From: Bradyrhizobium sp. PSBB068
GTDB lineage: Bacteria; Pseudomonadota; Alphaproteobacteria; Rhizobiales; Xanthobacteraceae
Reading direction: 5' to 3'
DNA: 64,000 nt
Assembly: GCA_016839165.1 (NCBI GenBank)
Contig: CP069300.1
Coordinates: 4,216,001 to 4,280,000, forward strand
Shown: piece by piece, positions 33,630 through 41,033 of the stretch
Numbering within the stretch: the first letter of the stretch is position 1
Layout of the letters: each line of letters starts with the position of its first letter
Program-made: the position numbers and the translations under genes
Notes under the pieces: generated by a model
The model's input: the letters and a program-made list of their open reading frames with translations, nothing else
Databases searched by the model: none
What the model was told of the DNA's origin: nothing

Positions 33630-34718
33630 TCACGGTATGCATTTCGTTAAAGCCCCAACGTTCTCCGCAGCCTGTGATGCCCTGCCGGCGCCGATCCGGA
33701 GGGCATCCGGGACGGGTACCAGCGCGGCCGCCTCGGCTTCGGTCTCCGCCATTCGCCAGACCGCGCCGAGATCGACAACCACGACCAGCCGATGGTCGTC
33801 ATCGTAGTCCTTCGGGGGGCCGCCTTCGCGGAACCGCTTTGCCGATTCAGTCAACGCGTCGGCGATGCGTTCCGCAGGACACACGGCGGCCGATCCGGCA
33901 GCCGCCGCCTTGTAGCCGCGGCGCAACGCCCGCTTGACTCCGCGAAGGCCAAACGATTCATCCCCCCCCGACTTGCCTCGCCCGCGCCTCGCGGCGCGAA
34001 CGCGTCGCTTCAAGCCGTGAAAGCCATCGGTGGCGACAACAAGAAAACATGCCTTTCTCGCGGCGATCTCGCCGACCTGGCGCTTGCTCTTGGCCTGCTC
34101 GCCAGCCTGGCGGAACTGGACGCGGTTGAACTCGTTGAATGCTCCGTATTCGTCCAGGTCCGGGCCCAGCGCGTAGACCGGCAACCCCGCGCTGGCAAAC
34201 CTGATACTACTCGGCGCGGCCATGTCGATACGGATCAAAACCAGCTGCGCGCCCCCAAGGTCCTCAGTCGGCGATTGCGTCGCGATCGAAAACCACGCGT
34301 CCACTTGCTTCAGTATCTTGGTCGGCGACAGCAGTGTCTTCTCGCGCTCGCACTTCTCGAAGAGGCGAGTCAGCATGGTGGCCATGTACAGTTTCAGGCC
34401 GCCGGCATGGGCGTGATGGCCCGTCGCATCGCCGACGACCAGATAGATGCTGTTGTCGATCCGACGCGCGAAGTAGAAGTCGCCCTGCGCGGGCAAGTGC
34501 AACAGCTCCGACGATTTGGGAGCGGCGCTGTCGAACCTGGCAACGAGCACATCGCCCGGAAGCCCGGCACTACCGACGATGACCGGAAAGATCACACGAT
34601 TGAGCTCGGCGAGATGACGCAGATCGTTCTCGAGAGCGGTGATCGCCCGCCCCAGCATCTTCACCTTGGACGATTTCGCGGTACCTCGACCGCGCTTCGG
34701 TTTCGCGCTGTTCTTCAT
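33630..34718 (-). CDS. PP2C/SpoIIE-type serine/threonine phosphatase, soluble SiaA-like
   Basis: From the ATG at 34718 the product is 362 aa; a longer start would be a TTG at 34796 with no Shine-Dalgarno sequence. The N-terminus is highly basic (KNSAKPKRGRGTAKSSKVK). PPM-phosphatase metal motifs are VVGDATGHHAHAGGLKLYMA, FLVVATDGFHGLKR and DDDHRLVVVVDL. Unlike SiaA of Pseudomonas it has no membrane helices or HAMP domain, so the input signal is probably cytoplasmic. An Arg/Lys-rich loop (RRVRAARRGRGKSGGDE) interrupts the catalytic domain. It is the first gene of the minus-strand operon and divergent from the SIR2 gene with 144 bases between. Confidence 0.72.
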   Translation of the reverse strand: MKNSAKPKRGRGTAKSSKVKMLGRAITALENDLRHLAELNRVIFPVIVGSAGLPGDVLVARFDSAAPKSSELLHLPAQGDFYFARRIDNSIYLVVGDATGHHAHAGGLKLYMATMLTRLFEKCEREKTLLSPTKILKQVDAWFSIATQSPTEDLGGAQLVLIRIDMAAPSSIRFASAGLPVYALGPDLDEYGAFNEFNRVQFRQAGEQAKSKRQVGEIAARKACFLVVATDGFHGLKRRVRAARRGRGKSGGDESFGLRGVKRALRRGYKAAAAGSAAVCPAERIADALTESAKRFREGGPPKDYDDDHRLVVVVDLGAVWRMAETEAEAAALVPVPDALRIGAGRASQAAENVGALTKCIP

Positions 34719-34803
34719 GCTCAGGCCTGCATGTCGTGCCGGATGAATTTCTGCCGGATGTGTGCGCGATAATCTCGTACAAGCAAATGACTTCAACGAA
34801 AGG

Positions 34804-34832
34804 TTGCGTGATATTCAGCCCCCCGGTAGACT
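34804..34832 (+). promoter_or_regulatory. Candidate promoter for the SIR2 gene
   Basis: TTGCGT and TAGACT separated by 17 bases on the plus strand, 30 bases before the SIR2 start codon. Consensus match is modest. The only space for both divergent promoters is 34719-34862, so the two units probably share regulation. Confidence 0.35.
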
Positions 34833-34862
34833 TGTGTCAAGAGAATTGCACCCCGGGCGTGT

Positions 34863-37800
34863 ATGATGGACGTCGACAGTTACATCGACTCGATCGCCAG
34901 AGCGCTGGCGCAACGGGGCGGTCGGGGTGGCGGTCGAGCCACCGCGATGATCGGTGCAGGATTCAGCCGCAACGCGGAGAAGCGGACCGAAGGCGCGCGC
35001 AATTTCCCGCTCTGGCGCGACATCGTGCGCCCCCTGATCGACGAGTTGCTGCCGCCTTGCCCAGAATGCGCGGGCGGCGGGAAGTGCCCGACGGGCAGCG
35101 GCAACCATCGCGACATTTGCAGGCGGCGCGAGCATCTATTCGCAGACGCCTCCGGAGCGTCGGGGATGATGGCGCTTGGCGACAAGTTCGAGGCCAAGAA
35201 AGGGTCAGCTCGCCTGCGTGCGGCGCTGGAGTCAGCGGTACCTGACCGCGACTACGCTCCCGGCCACGCACATCAATTGCTGGTACGCCTGCCATGGGCC
35301 GATATTCTCACCACCAACTGGGATTCCCTGCTCGAGCGCGCCGTCGATGCTTACGACCGCTCCTATGACACGGTGATCACCGTCAAGCAGATCGCCTCGG
35401 CGATCGCCCCGCGGATCGTCAAGCTGCATGGCTGCGCGCGTTCCGGGACCGATCTCATCTTCACCGAGGAAAGCTTCAGGACCTACCCGAAGGAATACGC
35501 ACCATTCGTGTCACTGGTGCAGCAGAGCCTGATGGAGAACGTCATCGTACTCTTCGGGTTTTCCGGCGCCGATCCGAATTTCCGAGCATGGCATGGCTGG
35601 GTGCGGGACCATTTGGGCAGCAATCTGCAGCCCATCTACATGGTTTCGCTGCGACCGACCGAGCCGGTCGACGTCAACCTGATGGCCGGCCGGTTGATCA
35701 CGCATATCGACCTGTCCGAGAAATGGCCCAATCTCGACGAGCAACGGAAGATCGAGACGTTTCTCGAGCAGATCCAGAAGCGGCTGCGCAATCTAAACGT
35801 CAATCTCGATTGGCCCTCCGACCATCGGGTCTGGCGCGATCGCGAGGCCGTCACACGTACGCCGGATCCGCATGACTGGTGGCAACGCCAGCGCGCCTAT
35901 CCGGGTTGGCTCGTTGCACCGGCGCAGAATCGGGCCGATCTGATCGAGCATCTCGACGAGGCCATCGTCAACGCCTACGACAGGAATCCGCTAGCGGGCG
36001 GCCTTGCTGCGCTTGTCGAGCCCAGCACAGCCGATGATCCCCAGGGCGGTTCCAGTGCTTCCGGCAGCGCGCTCGCCAAGCCCGAGGAAGCAGCTCTCAT
36101 CGTCGCCAATGCGCTGCGTGTAGCGATGGCGCGCCCTGGCGACAAGCTGTTGATGACCCTGCAGGACATTCTGGCCGGCGCGCTATTGCGCCGATTTGCA
36201 ATCGTCTTCAGCGAAATTGATCCCGTCGACAGCGCACCCAGCCAGCAGCCCATGGAACAGCTGCTCGGTATCATCGACGAGGGGGTGCTGAAACCGATCG
36301 AAGTCGATCGCCTGCTGCTTCGTGACCCGGAGAGGCGGAGCGAGGCCGCGCTGATCGAGGCTATCGATGAAGCGAAAGCCAAGCTGTTGCAGGGTGATCA
36401 GGACGGGCGCGTACGCGACCTGGTTTCCTCATTGCTGCCGATCATTGAGGTCGTCGAGCGCGAGGCACGCCTGCGCGGTGACGACTGGACTGCGCTGAAG
36501 CTACGTTGCGTACTCTACCTCGGAGACAACAACTCCGCCCGCGAACTCGCCGTGCGTGGCGCGCTGGTCTGCGCACTGGAGACGATCAATCTTCGGGAAA
36601 TCCAGCTGCTGCTTCGCCTCTGGCCCGACCAGCAATATGACGCCTCGAGCAATCTGCGGCATGCAGCCATCCTGCGGGAGATCGGTAAGGTCCGCGAGGC
36701 CTATCGCGAGATATCGAAAACGGTCACCCGGTTGCGCTCGCTCGGCAACGAGCGGCGCAGCGGCGTTGCGGAAGCGTCGCGGGAAGCCTGGGCCTTCTTT
36801 GCCTACGCCGACCTTATCGAACGCAATCTGCGCGAGCTCAAGGCCGCGCTGGCGCCGCAGTCCAACAATCTCGGCCTCGACGATGTCCACGATGAATTGC
36901 ACGAACGGCTCGACGAGCTGGAAACCAATCGCTGCGATCCGCGCAGGGAGATGGCACGCCTGGCCCGCGACCTGGAGGCTGCGACGGAGCAAACACGCCT
37001 GATGCGAATGGTGCCGAACACCGCTCAGCCCGCCAGCACCGGCTCTTTCCAGCACGTGCTTGCCGACCCCGCGAACACTTTCATCATCCTGACGGAGACG
37101 GTCGGCGTCACCATTCTCCAGGTGAGCCGAGGCCATCAGCTCGGCTTGATGGCTTGCCGCCTGCTCGCGGCGACCAGCCGCAACCTGGCGATCAACCTGC
37201 TTCTGCGCGCGGCGACGCCGGATGACCTTCCCTTCCCCGGCCAGTCGGCAGGAAGGACTGGGACAGCGGGCAGCAGCGACTGGTTCACGACCGAGATTGT
37301 GTTCGACAAGAGCCACGCCGACGAAGATTTCGGCATGCTGTGCCGGTTGCTTGAGAACCTGGCTGCACCCTCGCCGCAACTGTCCAGCGATTTCATCGAG
37401 TCCGTATATCTCGATCGCAAGTTTCGCCTGCTTCAGCACCTCGTTGCAGGGTTCATCACGCGCGAAACTGGAGAGCGGGCCGTGGACCTGGCCAGCCGCG
37501 GCTTCGAACTTGCCTGCAAGATCGCTTACTCGCCGGTCGTGGCGACCACCCATGCCGGCTGGTCGACCAGCCTCTCAGTGTACGAGGCGGCGCTTTCCCT
37601 GTTTCCGTTCGGCCGACCGGGCTACGAAATCCTCACCAAGTTGCTCGACTTGCCGATCCCAACAGAATCCAATGATGCCGTGACCAACGGATGGCCGGAT
37701 CCCATCCGCCTGCTAGCCGCGGCCTGGCCTCGCAAGTCCGGCATCCGTCCCGGCGTACGATCGCCACTGGATAGCGAACTGACGCCGCTCGGACAGAAGA

Positions 37801-38000
37801 TGGTTGCCGCGGTGCGGATGGAGATGGCCGGCAACGAGACGCTGCGCTCGGTGTTGCTCGATCACAGCCGCAGATGGCAGGCGATGATGGAAGTCAGCGG
37901 CCCGTCCCGCTCGCTGATCGTAGAACGACGGCTTGCGTTGATCCGCGAACTGATGCCAGCGCGGGCCGACGGCAGCACCGCAACGCCGCAGCCGGCCTAG
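34863..38000 (+). CDS. SIR2-like domain protein with long C-terminal region (candidate NADase effector)
   Basis: The 1045-aa protein has an N-terminal SIR2-like domain: GAGFSRN (residues 31-37) for NAD+ binding, TTNWD (150-154), the catalytic-His motif KLHG (His 189) and GFSGADPNF (232-240). This is the layout of anti-phage SIR2 proteins (ThsA, DSR and SIR2-HerA types), not of CobB deacetylases. Residues 66-86 hold four Cys (CPEC, KC, DIC) that could bind zinc. Residues about 330-1045 are rich in charged helices and may form TPR-like repeats (for example LKLRCVLYLGDNNSARELAV). There is no membrane segment. The start codon (ATG ATG) has no strong Shine-Dalgarno sequence. Convergent with nasA, 24 bases apart. 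NAD+ cleavage is inferred from the family; the trigger is unknown. Confidence 0.85.
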   Translation: MMDVDSYIDSIARALAQRGGRGGGRATAMIGAGFSRNAEKRTEGARNFPLWRDIVRPLIDELLPPCPECAGGGKCPTGSGNHRDICRRREHLFADASGASGMMALGDKFEAKKGSARLRAALESAVPDRDYAPGHAHQLLVRLPWADILTTNWDSLLERAVDAYDRSYDTVITVKQIASAIAPRIVKLHGCARSGTDLIFTEESFRTYPKEYAPFVSLVQQSLMENVIVLFGFSGADPNFRAWHGWVRDHLGSNLQPIYMVSLRPTEPVDVNLMAGRLITHIDLSEKWPNLDEQRKIETFLEQIQKRLRNLNVNLDWPSDHRVWRDREAVTRTPDPHDWWQRQRAYPGWLVAPAQNRADLIEHLDEAIVNAYDRNPLAGGLAALVEPSTADDPQGGSSASGSALAKPEEAALIVANALRVAMARPGDKLLMTLQDILAGALLRRFAIVFSEIDPVDSAPSQQPMEQLLGIIDEGVLKPIEVDRLLLRDPERRSEAALIEAIDEAKAKLLQGDQDGRVRDLVSSLLPIIEVVEREARLRGDDWTALKLRCVLYLGDNNSARELAVRGALVCALETINLREIQLLLRLWPDQQYDASSNLRHAAILREIGKVREAYREISKTVTRLRSLGNERRSGVAEASREAWAFFAYADLIERNLRELKAALAPQSNNLGLDDVHDELHERLDELETNRCDPRREMARLARDLEAATEQTRLMRMVPNTAQPASTGSFQHVLADPANTFIILTETVGVTILQVSRGHQLGLMACRLLAATSRNLAINLLLRAATPDDLPFPGQSAGRTGTAGSSDWFTTEIVFDKSHADEDFGMLCRLLENLAAPSPQLSSDFIESVYLDRKFRLLQHLVAGFITRETGERAVDLASRGFELACKIAYSPVVATTHAGWSTSLSVYEAALSLFPFGRPGYEILTKLLDLPIPTESNDAVTNGWPDPIRLLAAAWPRKSGIRPGVRSPLDSELTPLGQKMVAAVRMEMAGNETLRSVLLDHSRRWQAMMEVSGPSRSLIVERRLALIRELMPARADGSTATPQPA

Positions 38001-38024
38001 CCTGCCTCGATCGCGCCGATATGC

Positions 38025-40697
38025 TCACGACACCAGCAACGGCTGCGGCCCAGTCGGCCGTGCAACGGCACCGATCAGCTTGCCGATCTCGGGCTTGCAG
38101 CCGCCGCAATTGGTGCCGGCCTTCAGGCAGCGGCCGATCGCCTCGACGCTGGCGGCGCCCTTCCTGATCTCGGCGGTGATCTGGTGTCGCCCGATGCTGA
38201 AGCAGGAGCAGACGATCGGCCCGACATCCTCGCCGGCGCCGAACGGCCGCCCCGCCAGCAGCGACATCCGCGCATTGGCCGACAATTGCGTTTCGGCGAA
38301 CAGCCCGGTCAGCCAGGCCCGCGACGGCAGCGTGTGATCCGGCGCGATGAACACGCAGCCTTCGAGCCGGCCGTCGCGCACCGCCGCGTAGCGGAAGCGG
38401 CCGGCCGCCGGATCGCGATAGGCGATCCATTCGATCTCGACGCCGTCGAGGCCGAGCTGCGCCCTCGCCCAGTCGCGCCAGCTCTCCGGGCGGGTATCGA
38501 GCGCAAGCTCCAGCCGGGTGCCATCGCCGGCCTTGCCGTAAACCCAATAGCCTGACGCCGGACGCTTGATCGCGTCGCGGCTCAGGATGAACGCGTGCCA
38601 TTTCGGTGCGTAGGGATCGGCCTTGACCGGCGTGTGTTTGGATTCCGGCTGGCCGGACAGCGGATCGACCGCCGGATTGACCAGTGCGTTGACGCGCCCC
38701 TCGCCGGCGAACTGCTCGTTCCAGTGCATCGGCACGAACACACAGCCGCGGCGCTGGTCGGCGCTGACCACGACCCGCGCGATCATCTCGCCCCAGCCAG
38801 AGGTCAGCCGCACCAACCCGTCGTTCTGCAAGCCTGCCTGCCGCGCGTCCTCGGGATGAAACTCGGCATAGGGCTCGAAGATATGCGATAGCAGCCGTCC
38901 GGTTTTCCCGGTCCGGGTCATGGTGTGCCACTGATCGCGGACGCGGCCCGTGTTCAGCACCAGCGGAAAATCCCGGCTGGTGGCGTTGCGCGCCGCGCGC
39001 GGTACGACCGGCACGAAGCGCGCCTTGCGGTCGGGCGTGAAGAATGCCTGGCTCTCGAACATCCGCGGCGTACCGGCCGGATGCTCCGATGTCACCGGCC
39101 ACTGCACCGGCGCCAACGCGTCATAGGCGCCGTCGTCGAGCGCCGCCAGCGCCGAGATATCGAAATCGCGCCGGCCGTCATTCTCGAAGCCCGATAGCTC
39201 GGCATGTTCGCGAAACACTTCCGCCGCCGAGGCGTAGTCGAAGCCGGCATATCCCATGCGGATGGCGACGTCGCAGATGATGCGCCAGTCCGCGCGCGCC
39301 TCGCCGGGCGCCGACAGGAACGGCCGCTGCCGCGAGATCCGGCGCTCGGAATTGGTGACGGTGCCGTCCTTCTCGCCCCACGCCAGTGCCGGCAACAGCA
39401 CGTCGGCATGCCGCGTGGTGTCGGTGTCGCGCATGCAATCCGTCACCACGACGAGCTCGCAGGCGTCGAGCGCGGCCCGTGCGCGATCGGCATCGGGCAG
39501 GCTCACCACCGGATTGGTCGAGATGATCCACACCGCCTTGATGCGGCCGTCGGCGATCGCGTCGAACATGTCGACGGCCTTCAGCCCGGCCTTCTCCGCG
39601 ATCACGGGCGCGCGCCAGAACCGCTGCACCAGTTCGCGATGCGCCGGATTCTCGATCTCCATATGCGCAGCCAGCTGGTTGGCGAGCCCGCCAACCTCGC
39701 GGCCGCCCATCGCATTGGGCTGGCCGGTCAGCGAGAACGGCCCCATGCCGGGACGTCCGATGCGTCCGGTCAAGAGATGGCAGTTGATGATGGCGTTGAC
39801 CTTGTCGACGCCGCTCGATGACTGGTTGATGCCTTGCGAATACAGCGTGACGACGCGTTCGGTCCGGGTAAACCAGTCGAAGAACAGCCCGACGGCGCCT
39901 TCAGTAAGACCACAGGTCGCAGCCGTTTGCGCCACGGTCTGGCCGGCCACCTGCTTGAGCGCATCGACCACGCCGGTGGTGCAATTGCCGACGAAGCCGC
40001 GGTCGACCGCATTGCTGCCGGCGAGGAATGCGAACAGCCCGTTGAACAGCACGCTATCGCTGCCGGAACGCAGCGGCAGATGCAGATCGGCGCCCTCGCA
40101 GGTCGCGGTACGGCGCGGATCGATCACCACGATCTTGCACGCCGGGTTCTTCTCCTTCGCCGCCAGCATGCGTTGGTGCAGGATCGGATGGCACCAGGCG
40201 GCGTTGGAGCCGACCAGCACCAGCAGATCCGCCTGCTCGAGGTCTTCGTAGCAGCCCGGCACGGTGTCGCTGCCGAAGGCGCGCTTGTGCCCGGCGACGC
40301 TCGAAGCCATGCAGAGCCGCGAATTGGTATCGATATTGGCGGTGCCGACGAAGCCCTTGGCGAGCTTGTTGATGACGTAATAGTCCTCGGTCAGGAGCTG
40401 GCCGGAGACATAGAAGGCGACCGCGTCGGGCCCGTGCTCCCTGATGATGCGGTCAAAGCCGCCGGCGACGCGATCGAGCGCGTCGTCCCACGTGGCCGGC
40501 GCACCGTCGACAACAGGCTCGAGCAAACGGCCGTCGAGATCGATGGTCTCGGCGAGCGCCGAGCCCTTGCTGCACAGCCGGCCGAAATTGGCCGGATGCT
40601 GCTTGTCGCCCTCGACCCGGACGACGCCCGCCGCGTCCCTCGACGCGATGACGCCACAACCGACGCCGCAATAGGGACACGTGGTCTTGATGGACAT
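38025..40697 (-). CDS. nasA: Assimilatory nitrate reductase catalytic subunit
   Basis: The 890-aa protein reduces nitrate to nitrite in the cytoplasm. Cys 7, 10, 14 and 42 (CPYCGVGC ... LCSKGS) bind the [4Fe-4S] cluster; the body is a molybdopterin-guanine-dinucleotide oxidoreductase of the Nap/Nas type (LCMASSVAGHKRAFG, QGINQSSSGVDKVNAI, GPFSLTGQPNAMGGREVG). The C-terminus carries a BFD-like [2Fe-2S] domain (IVCSCFSIGRH ... TNCGGCKPEIG), common in the NAD(P)H-linked assimilatory enzymes. It begins 6 bases after nirD and is the last gene of the nirB-nirD-nasA operon, convergent with the SIR2 gene. Confidence 0.97.
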   Translation of the reverse strand: MSIKTTCPYCGVGCGVIASRDAAGVVRVEGDKQHPANFGRLCSKGSALAETIDLDGRLLEPVVDGAPATWDDALDRVAGGFDRIIREHGPDAVAFYVSGQLLTEDYYVINKLAKGFVGTANIDTNSRLCMASSVAGHKRAFGSDTVPGCYEDLEQADLLVLVGSNAAWCHPILHQRMLAAKEKNPACKIVVIDPRRTATCEGADLHLPLRSGSDSVLFNGLFAFLAGSNAVDRGFVGNCTTGVVDALKQVAGQTVAQTAATCGLTEGAVGLFFDWFTRTERVVTLYSQGINQSSSGVDKVNAIINCHLLTGRIGRPGMGPFSLTGQPNAMGGREVGGLANQLAAHMEIENPAHRELVQRFWRAPVIAEKAGLKAVDMFDAIADGRIKAVWIISTNPVVSLPDADRARAALDACELVVVTDCMRDTDTTRHADVLLPALAWGEKDGTVTNSERRISRQRPFLSAPGEARADWRIICDVAIRMGYAGFDYASAAEVFREHAELSGFENDGRRDFDISALAALDDGAYDALAPVQWPVTSEHPAGTPRMFESQAFFTPDRKARFVPVVPRAARNATSRDFPLVLNTGRVRDQWHTMTRTGKTGRLLSHIFEPYAEFHPEDARQAGLQNDGLVRLTSGWGEMIARVVVSADQRRGCVFVPMHWNEQFAGEGRVNALVNPAVDPLSGQPESKHTPVKADPYAPKWHAFILSRDAIKRPASGYWVYGKAGDGTRLELALDTRPESWRDWARAQLGLDGVEIEWIAYRDPAAGRFRYAAVRDGRLEGCVFIAPDHTLPSRAWLTGLFAETQLSANARMSLLAGRPFGAGEDVGPIVCSCFSIGRHQITAEIRKGAASVEAIGRCLKAGTNCGGCKPEIGKLIGAVARPTGPQPLLVS

Positions 40698-40703
40698 GCT
40701 TGC

Positions 40704-41033
40704 TCAGCTCACCGCAATCGCCTGCCGCACTGACAGCCAGACCACGCCGTTCTCGACTTTGGCCGGATGGGTATGCGTGCAGCCCTCGTCGGGTGCGACG
40801 GCCTCCCCGCTCGAAAGCTCGATGACGAAATTATGCAGCGGACAGGTCACGCGCTTGTTGTGCACGATGCCCTGCGACAGCGGCCCGCCCTTGTGCGGGC
40901 AGCGGTCGTCGAGCGCGAACACCTCGTCGCTCTCGGTGCGGAACACCGCGATGTTGCCACGGGGCGTGCGCACGACGCGCGAGCCGAGCCGCGGAATATC
41001 GTCGAGCGCACCGATCTCGATCCAGCTGGTCAT
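40704..41033 (-). CDS. nirD: Nitrite reductase small subunit, Rieske-like
   Basis: From the ATG at 41033 the product is 109 aa. It has the NirD Rieske-like fold, with both ligand pairs present: CPHKGGPL (Cys-x-His) and CPLHNF (Cys-x2-His). Many enterobacterial NirD proteins lack these ligands, so this version could hold a [2Fe-2S] cluster. The start overlaps the nirB stop by 4 bases (ATGA), which indicates coupled synthesis of the NirBD complex. Confidence 0.95.
   Translation of the reverse strand: MTSWIEIGALDDIPRLGSRVVRTPRGNIAVFRTESDEVFALDDRCPHKGGPLSQGIVHNKRVTCPLHNFVIELSSGEAVAPDEGCTHTHPAKVENGVVWLSVRQAIAVS

Noticed and set aside
34863..38000. SIR2 protein as a CobB-type protein deacetylase
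   Set aside because: The motifs (GAGFS, TTNWD, GFSGADP) and great length fit SIR2-like NADase effectors; the spacing and zinc ribbon of CobB are absent.
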